Source: Larkinella humicola (lineage in GTDB: Bacteria; Bacteroidota; Bacteroidia; Cytophagales; Spirosomataceae). Taken from it: a stretch of 64,000 bases of DNA. The position numbers and the translations under genes are program-made. Shown here piece by piece: positions 43,093 through 52,262 of the stretch. Numbering within the stretch: position 1 is the stretch's first letter; each line of letters begins with the position of its first letter. Below the pieces are notes generated by a model. It saw only the letters and a list, made by a program, of their open reading frames with translations, was not told the origin of the DNA and made no database searches. Location of the stretch: positions 124,001 through 188,000 of the forward strand of contig NZ_VTWS01000005.1 of assembly GCF_008727875.1 (NCBI RefSeq). Reading direction: 5' to 3'.

Positions 43093-43385
43093 GGCGCGGG
43101 TGAATAAAATTCGGCAGATAAACTTACGAATTAATCGGCGTTTACCCCAAATCCGCCATTCATCTCTTTATTTTTTCCGCTCATCATTTCAGCAAAGAGT
43201 ATTTTATAAAGTACCTTGCATTGCATAGTACCTTTGTGTACCTTTGAACTATCAAAACTGGAAAGGTCAGGAGCTGGTTGGACACCGATTACTACGTGAA
43301 CAACAACTGATGAACAACCGATTACACCCATGAATAAGCCAATCAGCTCCCACCCCCGTCAACTCCTTAAACGTCATGCAGTGAT
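43093..43385. other. 293-base gap between divergent C25 peptidase and padR genes
   Basis: No open frame of note. It holds the padR promoter/operator (43211-43246). The remainder is AT-rich sequence in which the C25 peptidase promoter must lie; I could not place its boxes. Confidence 0.5.
43211..43246 (+). promoter_or_regulatory. padR promoter overlapped by a 21-base palindrome
   Basis: The palindrome GTACcTTGCAtTGCAtaGTAC spans 43211-43231 with symmetry GTAC-N2-TGCA-N-TGCA-N2-GTAC. Two perfect TAnnTTTG -7 boxes (TACCTTTG) lie at 43229-43236 and 43239-43246. CTTG at 43215-43218 is 20 bases before the second box and serves as a -33 element. Binding of PadR to the palindrome would block the promoter; autoregulation is inferred from PadR biology. 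Confidence 0.65.
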
Positions 43386-43808
43386 ATGAATATTGAAAAT
43401 GCTCAAGTGCAAATGCGGAAGGGAATTCTGGAATTCTGCATTCTGCACATCATCTCGCGGGGCGAAGTATATGCTTCCGACATGCTGGAGGAACTCACGT
43501 CCGCCCGCATCATGGTCGTAGAAGGCACGCTTTATCCGCTTCTGACCCGGCTCAAGAATGCCGGGTTGCTCGATTATAAATGGGTGGAATCGACCTCCGG
43601 CCCCCCGCGGAAATATTACCTGCTGACCGAAACCGGCCAGGCGTCTCTGAAAGGAATGAACGATACATGGCAGGAATTATCCGATTCGGTGAACTCGATT
43701 GTCAGTAAAACCGAAAAACACAAGGCTGCGATCAATGGATTGACAGCCGTGGAAACTTCGGTTCCGTCCGTCGATAACAATCCCGAAAAGCCCAATCCAG
43801 AAAACTGA
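43386..43808 (+). CDS. PadR family transcriptional regulator
   Basis: 140 residues. The winged helix is GILEFCILHIISRGEVYASDMLEEL and VEGTLYPLLTRLKNAGLL, and the wing is SGPPRKYYLLTETG. The C-terminal tail is charged and disordered. It is first gene of an operon with two membrane or envelope proteins (PspC-GIN and GIN). PadR-PspC pairs occur widely in Bacteroidota and are thought to sense envelope stress. It probably represses its own promoter at 43211. Confidence 0.95.
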   Translation: MNIENAQVQMRKGILEFCILHIISRGEVYASDMLEELTSARIMVVEGTLYPLLTRLKNAGLLDYKWVESTSGPPRKYYLLTETGQASLKGMNDTWQELSDSVNSIVSKTEKHKAAINGLTAVETSVPSVDNNPEKPNPEN

Positions 43809-43846
43809 CCTAAACACATCTCGACTCTTTCACACGCTTTGTTGCC

Positions 43847-46408
43847 ATGAAAAAGACCATCAGTATTAATATAAGCGGAGTGATCTTCCACATCGAGGAA
43901 GATGGCTACGATAAATTGAAAGGGTATCTCACGTCGATTCAACACTACTTTTCGACGTATGAAGACAGCCAGGAAATCATTACCGACATCGAAAACCGGA
44001 TTGCCGAAAAACTGCTCAACAAACTCAAGGCGGCAGAAAAGCAGGCCAGTCCGCGCCAGGTGGTCACGCTGGAGGATGTCAACGAATTGATTCTGTCGAT
44101 GGGAACGGTGGCCGATTTTGAAGCCATCGAAGAAGAAGACAGCATCAGTGTTGCTGCCAGCAGCCGTTCGCAGGCAGCCTACGAATCGGCCGCAACGACA
44201 GGGGCCAATCCGGAACCCAAAACCGGCCCAACCCCCGGAACGGGTTCGGTGCCTCCGCCCCGCCCGAGCGGTTTGCCCCCGCGCAAACTGTACCGCGACC
44301 TACGCCGGAAAATTGCCGGTGGCGTTGCTTCCGGCATTGCCAATTACTTCAACATCGACCCGGTTTGGGTACGGCTGATTTTTGTGACGCTCATTCTGGC
44401 CCTGCCGCCTTTCAGCGGGATTTTCGGCCATGGCAGTGATGAATTCTTTGGCGGCATTTCCGGGTTTACCGTGATTCTGTACATCGCCATGTGGGTGGCC
44501 TTTCCGGGTTCCATGACGCTGGAAGACGACAAAAGTGTCAAGAAGTTTTACCGAAATCCCGACGATAAAGTGCTGGGTGGCGTGGCTTCGGGGATTGCCG
44601 CTTACTTTGGCATCGATGCCGGGGTGGTTCGTTTGCTGTTCGTTCTGACCATCTTCCTGTTCGGTACCGGTTTTCTGGCCTACATTGTTCTCTGGATCAT
44701 TTCGCCGACGGCCAATACGTTAACCGAAAAGATGGAAATGCAGGGGGAGCCCATTACGCTCTCGAACATCGAGAGCAATATCAAGCGCAGCCTTGATATC
44801 AACGAAACCGCCGAAGAAAGTACGCTGGCCAAAGTTCTGCTGTTTCCGTTTCGGCTGATTGCCACCATCTTCAACGGGTTGGCCAGCATTCTGGGGCCGT
44901 TGGCACGCGGCACGGTATCGATTGTTCGGGTTTTAGCCGGGGTGTTTCTGGTCGTGGTCGGGTTTGCCATTATGGTGGGCGCGCTGGGCGTTCTGGGTAC
45001 GGTTTTTGGCCTGAAAGGAATTCACTTCGGGAATAGCGACATTCCCTATATGATCCAGCGGGAAATCACCCCCCCGATGATTCTGTCGGCCTTCGTTGCG
45101 GTTTTTCTGCCCGGTCTGGCCATTGCGATTCTCGGAATTATGATCATTTCGCAACGGGCCCTGGTGACTACCGCTATTTCGTTAACGTTGTTGAGTGTCT
45201 GGTTTTTAGGTCTGATTGGTCTGGCCGCTACGGTTCCGCAGGTGGTCAATGAATTCAGTCGCAGCGGTCACATCGAGGAGACGGTGACGTTGCCGGTTCC
45301 GGCAGCCATCCCAACACTCGACATCAATGACGAGGACGACAATGACAACGATTTTCATACAGCCATTGAACTGGAAGGGGTCGAGGGCACAGCCTGGAGC
45401 TTGCTGAAGCGTCAGGAAGCCCAGGGACCTACCCGCCAGCAAGCGCAGCAAAATGCCCGGACCATTCTGTATAACTGGTCGGTAAAAGACTCGCTGATTC
45501 GGTTTGACGACAGCTACGAAATCAAACCGGGATCACGGTTCCGGGGGCAGGATATCGACCTCACGATCTACATTCCCTATGAACGCCCGTTCCGAATGAC
45601 CGAAGCCTTTGCCCGGCATATTCGCAATGAGTTTGGAAACGAAGAACTGGAACGGATGAAAACCAGTATCTGGAAATTCAGCAAAACTGATGGTCTGGTT
45701 TCCCTGACCCACCCGCGTGAACTGAACGACAACCGCTACGAGGAAGACTTCGATACCAACGACGCCATTGACGAAGCACTGCGCAACGAGTTGGGGGATG
45801 ATTTCCACCAGAAAGGTGAATACACCCGCCAGTTTGAAGCGACGAACTTCTCAAAAATCGACATGGGGGGTGCCTTTGCCGTCCGGGTAAAACGGGGCGA
45901 AACCTTCAAGGTCGTAGCCGATGGCCGTGAAGAAGACATCGACGATCTGCGGGTTCGGGTTGAAAACGGCGAACTCCACGTTGATTTCCGGAACGAGGGC
46001 ATTTTCAAATGGCGCAACCGCCGTCGGATCGGCATCACGGTAACGATGCCGGATGTGCAATCCATCCATTATTCGGGAGCCACGCAGTCGATCATTACCG
46101 GTTTCGACTCGCTCGACAACCTGGACATCGACCTGACCGGAGCCTGCAAAGCCCTCATTGACGTCAAAACCAACAAACTGGACATCGATCTGACCGGCGC
46201 TTCGAAGGCGACCCTGCGGGGACGTTCCAACAATGTGAACGCGCACCTGTCCGGGGCCTGTAAGCTCGATGCGACGGCAATGACAGTTGGCCGGGCCGAC
46301 GTCGAAGCCGTCGGGGCCAGCAACGCGGAATTCGGCACGGTAGACGATCTGAAATCGAAAACCAGCGGAGCCAGCAGCGTACACGGAAATACAAATCAGC
46401 CGCAATAG
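43847..46408 (+). CDS. Double PspC-domain membrane protein with C-terminal head GIN domain
   Basis: 853 residues. The N-terminal cytoplasmic region is about 1-145 and includes a segment conserved in PspC proteins (HIEEDGYDKLKGYL). Two PspC domains follow: KLYRDLRRKIAGGVASGIANYFNID (about 147-225) and KKFYRNPDDKVLGGVASGIAAYF (about 229-290). Four or so further helices run through 345-470. The periplasmic part ends in a GIN beta-helix domain (DUF2807) with stacked GA-rich turns (YSGATQSII, DLTGACKALI, DLTGASKATLRG, HLSGACKLDAT). It probably monitors the envelope and may signal to PadR. Confidence 0.9.
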   Translation: MKKTISINISGVIFHIEEDGYDKLKGYLTSIQHYFSTYEDSQEIITDIENRIAEKLLNKLKAAEKQASPRQVVTLEDVNELILSMGTVADFEAIEEEDSISVAASSRSQAAYESAATTGANPEPKTGPTPGTGSVPPPRPSGLPPRKLYRDLRRKIAGGVASGIANYFNIDPVWVRLIFVTLILALPPFSGIFGHGSDEFFGGISGFTVILYIAMWVAFPGSMTLEDDKSVKKFYRNPDDKVLGGVASGIAAYFGIDAGVVRLLFVLTIFLFGTGFLAYIVLWIISPTANTLTEKMEMQGEPITLSNIESNIKRSLDINETAEESTLAKVLLFPFRLIATIFNGLASILGPLARGTVSIVRVLAGVFLVVVGFAIMVGALGVLGTVFGLKGIHFGNSDIPYMIQREITPPMILSAFVAVFLPGLAIAILGIMIISQRALVTTAISLTLLSVWFLGLIGLAATVPQVVNEFSRSGHIEETVTLPVPAAIPTLDINDEDDNDNDFHTAIELEGVEGTAWSLLKRQEAQGPTRQQAQQNARTILYNWSVKDSLIRFDDSYEIKPGSRFRGQDIDLTIYIPYERPFRMTEAFARHIRNEFGNEELERMKTSIWKFSKTDGLVSLTHPRELNDNRYEEDFDTNDAIDEALRNELGDDFHQKGEYTRQFEATNFSKIDMGGAFAVRVKRGETFKVVADGREEDIDDLRVRVENGELHVDFRNEGIFKWRNRRRIGITVTMPDVQSIHYSGATQSIITGFDSLDNLDIDLTGACKALIDVKTNKLDIDLTGASKATLRGRSNNVNAHLSGACKLDATAMTVGRADVEAVGASNAEFGTVDDLKSKTSGASSVHGNTNQPQ

Positions 46409-46467
46409 ATGCAACGTTTTGGTGCAGCTCTGCATCTTTAGCCTGAATTATTCAACTAAAATCTGCT

Positions 46468-47226
46468 ATGAAAAGGTCACTTGCGTTTTCCTTATTCACA
46501 CCCTTCCTGCTCTCGACAACGGTTTTATCGATAGCCGCCATCAGTCCTTCGGGAAGCCAACTGGTCGAAATCATGAGTGCCCTGCCCGTTCAGGAAGAAA
46601 CCCGGACGTTCAACGTCAGCAACTTCGACAAACTCGACCTTGGCAGTGCCTTTACTATTCACGTGACGCGCGGCAGTGGCTATAAAGTGACGGCTTCGGG
46701 ACGGGGCGATGATTTGGACGATCTGGAAGCGAAAGTAATCAGCAATAAGCTCCAGGTTCGTTACAAAGATAAACTTGGCTGGAACCGCAACCGGCAGCGG
46801 GTAACCGTCACGATTACGATGCCGGATCTGAAAAGTGTTTCCTTCTCGGGCGCTTCCAAGTCCGATGTGACCGGTTTCCGCAACCTCAAGGACCTGGGGG
46901 TCGATATTTCGGGCGCATCGACGTCGACCATCGAAGTGGATGCCGAGCGTGTGATGATCGATCTGTCGGGTGCCTCCAATGTGACCTTGACCGGTCAGGC
47001 CAAACGGCTCGACGGCGACGTTTCGGGGGCCACGACGTTGAAAGCCTATGACCTGAAGGTTTCGAGTGCCAAAGTAGAGCTGTCGGGGGCCAGCAGCGCC
47101 CGGATGAACGTCAGCGACCGGCTCGATGCCGACGCCAGCGGAGCCAGCAGCCTGACCTACCGGGGTTCGGCCTCCATCCGCTCCAATACCTCCGGTGCCA
47201 GCTCGATCAAAAGCGTAGACCGGTAA
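46468..47226 (+). CDS. Secreted head GIN domain protein (DUF2807)
   Basis: 252 residues. The signal peptide ends near residue 25-30. The GIN beta-helix has repeating FSGASKSDVT, DISGASTSTIEV, DLSGASNVTLTG, DVSGATTLKAY and ELSGASSARMNV turns. It is homologous to the C-terminal part of the upstream PspC protein, suggesting duplication. The family name 'auto-transporter adhesin, head GIN' is historical and the function unproven. It is last gene of the padR operon, followed by a 7-base-periodic hairpin and a terminator. Confidence 0.92.
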   Translation: MKRSLAFSLFTPFLLSTTVLSIAAISPSGSQLVEIMSALPVQEETRTFNVSNFDKLDLGSAFTIHVTRGSGYKVTASGRGDDLDDLEAKVISNKLQVRYKDKLGWNRNRQRVTVTITMPDLKSVSFSGASKSDVTGFRNLKDLGVDISGASTSTIEVDAERVMIDLSGASNVTLTGQAKRLDGDVSGATTLKAYDLKVSSAKVELSGASSARMNVSDRLDADASGASSLTYRGSASIRSNTSGASSIKSVDR

Positions 47227-47247
47227 AAGCGTTTAATATGCGAAGAA

Positions 47248-47338
47248 AGAGCATAGACAGGAGAAAAAAGAGGGTAAACACGATCATACCACCCGGTATT
47301 AGGCCCTTCTTTCGTCTCTTGTCTACCTTCTTTCATCT
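47248..47338. repeat. Hairpin with 7-base periodic arms (copy C7)
   Basis: AGA occurs at 47248, 47255, 47262 and 47269. TCT occurs at 47308, 47315, 47322, 47329 and 47336. All spacings are 7 with a different core from the other copies. The arms pair imperfectly. The element starts 21 bases after the GIN gene stop and is followed by a normal terminator. Confidence 0.85.
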
Positions 47339-47368
47339 AACCGATAGTTAATAGAGATTGGTAGAATC

Positions 47369-47400
47369 AAAAATCGCCCTCTGACTCGGAGGGCGATTTT
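47369..47400. terminator. Bidirectional terminator
   Basis: The 12-base stem AAAATCGCCCTC/GAGGGCGATTTT has a 7-base loop and T-runs on both strands. It lies between the convergent GIN and PhyH genes. Confidence 0.92.
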
Positions 47401-47421
47401 TTATAGAACAAAACCGGCTGA

Positions 47422-48441
47422 CTATCCCTGGATCGTCTCACCGCGTTGAAAGGTATTTTCGTATTCTTTCAGCGTGGGGTCCGCAAAGACGTCAGCCCCG
47501 TTCAGGTTGTAGCGGACGGGCTCGTTTACGAGGTCGTGCCGGTGCCGGAAATACCCCAGGGCCGAAGAATAATGACAGACGTACGATTTGCGGGTCAGGT
47601 TCTCATCCAGAATCGGTTCGCCACCGTGGGCCAGAGCCGCATGCCAGATCAGAACGTCGCCCTTTTTGAGCAACAGCGTCTTCCGCTCCAGCCCCTCACA
47701 CTCGGCGATCAGATAACGGCCGAAATCCGTGGGATTTTTGGTCGATTCACCCGTGAAGAAAATACCGTTTCCCCAGTTGAATTTCGGAATCTTGTGCGAA
47801 CCAACAAAGTAATGCAGTTCACCCGATCCGGGTTTCACATCTTCCAGCGCGATCCAGGCTGCGGCCAGATGACTCGGAACCTGGGGAACCACATACGGAA
47901 AATCCTGGTGGGTTTCCTGCTGTGAACCGTACAAAAAGGTCAGGCTCTGCATGGCCACCACCTTTTCGTTGAAGATGGCCTCCAGAAACGAAACAATGGC
48001 TTTATGAAGCATCAGTTTCTTACCGGCCACCGAGGCATTGTGGAAGTCCATTACTTTAATATACTGGCCTTCAATAATTTCACGCGGAACATCCCTGACT
48101 TTCATCACCGGGTGTTTGCTGTATTCGGGCCGGTCGATGCGAATGTTGATGTCATACTGCTTGTGCTTCTCGATCAATTCCTGCACATCGGCCAGATAGG
48201 CATCGATTAGTTCGTCCGAAATGACCTGTTCAAGAATGACATACCCGTTCTTGCACCAAAAATGAAGCTTTTCGGTCAAATCATAGGGTAACTGGCGGGC
48301 TTTGGGGAACTGTCTGACGAACCCCTCGATGTCCGGATTCTGCCTGTCAATCCAGGGCAGGTTCTCAGCCGGAAAATCATTGAGAACCGGGGCAGGAAAG
48401 AGCCTCTTGTAAGCCTGCCGCGCTTTGTTTACGATGGACAT
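47422..48441 (-). CDS. Phytanoyl-CoA dioxygenase (PhyH) family protein
   Basis: The ATG at 48441 gives 339 residues starting MSIVNKARQAYKRLF. The Fe(II)/2-oxoglutarate ligands are H178-x-D180 (ETHQDFPY) and H272 (ALAHGG), with GSGELHYFVGSHKIPKF between. It probably hydroxylates a small molecule or lipid, substrate unknown. It stands alone between two terminators, so it forms its own transcription unit. Confidence 0.9.
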   Translation of the reverse strand: MSIVNKARQAYKRLFPAPVLNDFPAENLPWIDRQNPDIEGFVRQFPKARQLPYDLTEKLHFWCKNGYVILEQVISDELIDAYLADVQELIEKHKQYDINIRIDRPEYSKHPVMKVRDVPREIIEGQYIKVMDFHNASVAGKKLMLHKAIVSFLEAIFNEKVVAMQSLTFLYGSQQETHQDFPYVVPQVPSHLAAAWIALEDVKPGSGELHYFVGSHKIPKFNWGNGIFFTGESTKNPTDFGRYLIAECEGLERKTLLLKKGDVLIWHAALAHGGEPILDENLTRKSYVCHYSSALGYFRHRHDLVNEPVRYNLNGADVFADPTLKEYENTFQRGETIQG

Positions 48442-48512
48442 AGTTTCAGGTAGCAATGTTGCTCCTAAATCTAGTGTTATTCTTTTTAAATTTTTAACAT
48501 AACCAGCTAAAA

Positions 48513-48552
48513 ATCAGATGGATAGATTTTATCAAAAATCTATCCATCTGAT
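48513..48552 (-). terminator. Rho-independent terminator of kduI
   Basis: Perfect 17-base arms (48513-48529 and 48536-48552) have a 6-base loop. On the minus strand the hairpin is followed by TTTTT. It is placed 95 bases after the kduI stop. Confidence 0.85.
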
Positions 48553-48646
48553 AATCAGACAGTCCCGTTCAATCAGGTTTTAAAATTTATCCAAAAATAA
48601 GTGTAAGGAAGGCGCGCGATTTCCAGTCGGAAACGGCGGATTTTCA

Positions 48647-49477
48647 CTACCGGATGTCGCTCAATTGAACAAAATCCATGTCGGTAAACGAATAATTTTC
48701 GCCCGCCATGGCCCAGATGAAGGAGTAACTGGCGGTTCCGGCGCCGGCATGAATGGACCAGGGCGGAGACAGAATGGCCTGATCGGTGGCCACCAGCAGG
48801 TGACGCGTTTCCTGGGGATGGCCCATAAAATGAAAAACCCGCTGGTTTTCAGGAACATCAAAATAAATATAGGCTTCCATACGGCGGTCGTGAACGTGGG
48901 GCGGCATGGTATTCCAGATGTTGCCGGATTTCAGGGTTGTCAGGCCCATCACCAACTGACAGCTTTGCAAACCGTCGGCATGAATGTATTTGTAGATGGT
49001 TCGCTGATTGGCTGTTTCCTGGGCACCCAGATCCACCGGCGAAGCTTCTGCCGATGTCAGTTTTGCCGTCGGACAGGTTCGGTGGGCGGGGGTCGAAATC
49101 AGCGCAAATTTGGCCGGTTTGTCAGCCTGATTGCTCCTGAAGGTCACTTCCCGGCTTCCCATCCCCACGTATAAACACTCTTTTTTTGACAAGTCAATCA
49201 CCTGTCCGTCAACCGTTACGGTTCCGTCTCCGGCCAGATTGATAATCCCCAACTCACGCCGTTGCAGAAAGAAATCCGCTTTCAGCTCGTCATACGCCGG
49301 TAACGTCTGCGGCCCATCAACGGGCATGACGCCCCCCACGATCATCCGGTCGTAATGCGAATAAACGAACTCGAAAGTATTGGGTGTAAACAGGCTTTCG
49401 ATGAGAAATTCCCGGCGAATCCGGTCGGTATCATACTGCTTGAAATCGCTGGGATTGGTCGTATAACGGGTCTGCAT
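48647..49477 (-). CDS. kduI: 5-dehydro-4-deoxy-D-glucuronate isomerase
   Basis: 276 residues, normal length. Zinc ligands H194, H196, E201 and H243 are seen in PPHVHDRRMEAYIYF and PPWSIHAG, in step with the E. coli enzyme. It isomerises the unsaturated uronate product of pectin or alginate-type breakdown. No other uronate gene (kduD, kdgK) is adjacent, although the SusCD operon and gluconokinase at the window start are carbohydrate genes. It is separated from kdsA by 59 bases on the same strand. Confidence 0.96.
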   Translation of the reverse strand: MQTRYTTNPSDFKQYDTDRIRREFLIESLFTPNTFEFVYSHYDRMIVGGVMPVDGPQTLPAYDELKADFFLQRRELGIINLAGDGTVTVDGQVIDLSKKECLYVGMGSREVTFRSNQADKPAKFALISTPAHRTCPTAKLTSAEASPVDLGAQETANQRTIYKYIHADGLQSCQLVMGLTTLKSGNIWNTMPPHVHDRRMEAYIYFDVPENQRVFHFMGHPQETRHLLVATDQAILSPPWSIHAGAGTASYSFIWAMAGENYSFTDMDFVQLSDIR

Positions 49478-49536
49478 GGATAAATAAGATCAGTTTATGA
49501 AGAGAGGGCTGGAGCGGTTTTTTCTACTGTTATCAG

Positions 49537-50346
49537 TCAGGATAGGGCTTGCCGAATCCGGACCAGTTTCTCCAGCAAACCTTCCAACTGACTCAGCGGC
49601 AACATATTGGCCCCATCCGATTTAGCTTCCGACGGGTTGGGGTGGGTTTCGATAAACAGACCGTCGGCCCCTACGGCAATGGCGGCTTTGGCGATGGTGG
49701 CAATCAGGGCCGGTTTTCCGCCGGTGACGCCCGACGACTGGTTGGGCTGTTGCAGCGAGTGCGTACAGTCCATTACCACCGGAACGCCATGGGCCTGCAT
49801 CATCGGCAGGTTGCGGTAATCGACCACCAGATCGCCGTACCCGAATGAGTTGCCCCGGTCGGTCAGAAACACCTCCGCATCCGGCTGAACCGACTTCACT
49901 TTTTCAACGGCAAAAGCCATCGAATCGCCCGACATAAATTGTCCTTTTTTGATGTTGACCACCTTTCCGGTCTGAGCGGCCGCGGTGAGCATATCGGTTT
50001 GCCGACACAGAAAGGCCGGAATTTGCAGCACATCCACGTACTCTGCCGCCATCGCGGCCTCGTGCGATTCATGGAAATCCGTGACGGTCGGAACCTGGAA
50101 CCGCTCGCCCACTTCTCTGAGAATTTCAAGAGCCAAACGATCGCCGATACCGGTAAAAGAATCCAGTTTCGTCCGGTTTGCTTTGCGGTAGGACCCTTTG
50201 AACAGAAACGGGATCCGGAGTCGGTCCGTTATGGCGACCAGTTTTTCGGCAATTTCCAGGGCCATTTCGCGGCTTTCGATGGCGCAGGGCCCCGCAATCA
50301 GGAAAAAATTGCCCGAATCGGTGTGTTTTAGTTTGGTAATCTTCAC
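49537..50346 (-). CDS. kdsA: 3-deoxy-8-phosphooctulonate synthase
   Basis: 269 residues. Conserved blocks are FFLIAGPCAIESREMALEIAE, FKGSYRKANRTKLDSFTGIG, VPTVTDFHES, LQIPAFLCRQTDML and LFIETHPNPSEAKSDGANM. It condenses PEP and arabinose-5-phosphate into KDO-8-phosphate for lipopolysaccharide. The start codon is GTG; no in-frame ATG precedes the conserved region. It is the first gene before kduI on the minus strand. Confidence 0.96.
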   Translation of the reverse strand: MKITKLKHTDSGNFFLIAGPCAIESREMALEIAEKLVAITDRLRIPFLFKGSYRKANRTKLDSFTGIGDRLALEILREVGERFQVPTVTDFHESHEAAMAAEYVDVLQIPAFLCRQTDMLTAAAQTGKVVNIKKGQFMSGDSMAFAVEKVKSVQPDAEVFLTDRGNSFGYGDLVVDYRNLPMMQAHGVPVVMDCTHSLQQPNQSSGVTGGKPALIATIAKAAIAVGADGLFIETHPNPSEAKSDGANMLPLSQLEGLLEKLVRIRQALS

Positions 50347-50739
50347 AGGTGGTTTTGACGTTTTCGTACAAAACTACACAATTAGCCCACTTTGACTGGT
50401 TGAGCCCTGCCAAAATCGCACTTTCGCTAAGTTTTGCCGGTTCTGGCCGCTTCAGAAGCGACTAATCTGAAATTTAAGTCGTTTATTGCCATTTTGATGG
50501 ATTGTTGGGCCATTCGACGAAACCGGAGATACTTCATTTGGCCGTCCGGTGAATGAGTTGCTACCGGGACGGTAGTTCGGTTGGTAAATACAATTTTATT
50601 TTGTAATAAGCTGTTAATCTGTCTTTTTACGAAAAAAACCAAGCTCTTTTAAACGATTTTCGATAGAAAAAATTATTTGACAATACTGTTTTTAATCTCT
50701 TTCTTTGCACAGTTTTTAGAACCCCAAACGCATACAGAA
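50347..50739. other. 393-base gap between divergent kdsA and acpP
   Basis: No gene is credible. The gap is AT-rich toward the acpP side and carries the acpP promoter boxes at 50676-50707. I found no repeat element in it. Confidence 0.55.
50676..50707 (+). promoter_or_regulatory. Probable acpP promoter
   Basis: TTTG at 50676-50679 and TTTCTTTG at 50700-50707 are separated by 20 bases. They match the Bacteroidota -33 TTTG and -7 TAnnTTTG consensus with one mismatch. The boxes end 32 bases before the acpP ATG. Confidence 0.6.
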
Positions 50740-50976
50740 ATGTCAGAAATTGCAGACAAAGTAAAAGCAATCATTGTTGAAAAACTGGGTGTTGAAGAAT
50801 CGGAGGTAACGCCGGAAGCCAGCTTCACTAATGATCTGGGCGCTGATTCGCTCGACACCGTTGAACTGATTATGGAATTTGAAAAAGAGTTTAACATCTC
50901 TATTCCGGACGATCAGGCGGAAAACATTGGTACGGTAGGCCAGGCCATTACGTACCTGGAAGAGAATGTGAAATAA
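50740..50976 (+). CDS. acpP: Acyl carrier protein
   Basis: The ATG at 50740 gives 78 residues starting [12 protein letters not shown]. The phosphopantetheine serine is in [13 protein letters not shown]. Helix 3 and 4 regions ([23 protein letters not shown]) are complete. It carries acyl chains for fatty acid and lipid A synthesis. It is first gene of the classic acpP-fabF-rnc cluster. Confidence 0.98.
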   Translation: MSEIADKVKAIIVEKLGVEESEVTPEASFTNDLGADSLDTVELIMEFEKEFNISIPDDQAENIGTVGQAITYLEENVK

Positions 50977-51000
50977 GCTTTTCTTTTTGTAGTTCATTCT

Positions 51001-52254
51001 ATGCCTTTTAAACGAGTAGTAATCACCGGCCTGGGCGCTCTTACGCCGATTGGTAACACAGTACAAGAGTTCTGGAACGGCTTATCTGCCGGTGTAAGTG
51101 GCGCCGGTCCGATTACTAAATTCAATGCCGAAAAATTTCGGACAAAATTCGCCTGCGAAGTTAAGAATCTGGACATCAACCAGTTTATTCCTCGTCAGGA
51201 CGCTCGTAAGATGGACCCTTTCGCCCAGTATGCCCTCATTGTGGGCGACGAAGCGGTGAAAGACGCCGGGCTGGATCTCTCCAAGCTCGATCTGAACAAA
51301 GCCGGTGTCATCTGGGGTTCAGGAATCGGAGGGCTAAAAACCTTCGAAGACGAAGTAAAGAATTACGCCACCGGCGATGGCACTCCCCGTTACAATCCAT
51401 TCTTCATTCCGAAAATGATTGCCGACAGTGCATCGGGCATGCTCTCGATCCGCTACGGTTTTCACGGTGTCAATTACGTGACGGTTTCGGCCTGCGCTTC
51501 GGCGACCAACGCCATGATCGACGCCTTCAACTTCATTCGGCTGGGACGACTGAACATCGCCATTTCCGGCGGTTCAGAAGCCGCCGTAACCGAAGCGGGT
51601 GTCGGCGGGTTTAATGCACTCCGGGCGTTGTCGGAACGAAACGAGTCGCCGGAAACGGCATCCCGGCCGTTTGACAAAGACCGCGACGGTTTTGTGCTGG
51701 GCGAAGGTGCCGGGGCACTGATTTTGGAAGAGTATGAACACGCGAAAGCGCGGGGTGCCAAGATTTACGCCGAACTGATCGGCGGAGGCATGTCGTCCGA
51801 TGCTTATCACATCACGGCACCGCACCCCGAAGGTCTAGGTGCGCTCAACGTGATGAAAGATGCCCTCGACGACGCCCAGATTGCTCCGGAAGACATTGAC
51901 TACATCAACGTACACGGAACTTCGACGCCCCTGGGCGACCTCAGTGAAGCGACGGCGATTGAAAAAGTGTTTGGCGATCATGCCTATAAGGTCAACATCA
52001 GCAGCACCAAATCGATGACAGGCCACCTGCTGGGGGCGGCCGGGGCCATCGAAGCCATTGCCTGCCTGATGGCGATGAAATACGGTATTGTTCCACCGAC
52101 GATCAATCATTTTACCGACGACGAACAATTTAACCCGAAGCTGAACTTTACGTTCAACGAAGCCCAGAAACGGACCATCGACGTTGCTTTGAGTAATACG
52201 TTCGGATTCGGGGGTCATAATTTTTCCGTGATATTTCGCAAACTTGAGTCATAA
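51001..52254 (+). CDS. fabF: Beta-ketoacyl-ACP synthase II
   Basis: 417 residues. The catalytic triad is C165 (VSACASATN), a His in NVHGTSTPLGD and a His in MTGHLLGAAGA. The N-terminus RVVITGLGALTPIG and C-terminus SNTFGFGGHNFSVIF are complete. It elongates acyl-ACP. It starts 24 bases after acpP and is followed by rnc after 8 bases. Confidence 0.98.
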   Translation: MPFKRVVITGLGALTPIGNTVQEFWNGLSAGVSGAGPITKFNAEKFRTKFACEVKNLDINQFIPRQDARKMDPFAQYALIVGDEAVKDAGLDLSKLDLNKAGVIWGSGIGGLKTFEDEVKNYATGDGTPRYNPFFIPKMIADSASGMLSIRYGFHGVNYVTVSACASATNAMIDAFNFIRLGRLNIAISGGSEAAVTEAGVGGFNALRALSERNESPETASRPFDKDRDGFVLGEGAGALILEEYEHAKARGAKIYAELIGGGMSSDAYHITAPHPEGLGALNVMKDALDDAQIAPEDIDYINVHGTSTPLGDLSEATAIEKVFGDHAYKVNISSTKSMTGHLLGAAGAIEAIACLMAMKYGIVPPTINHFTDDEQFNPKLNFTFNEAQKRTIDVALSNTFGFGGHNFSVIFRKLES

Positions 52255-52262
52255 CCAGCCGC

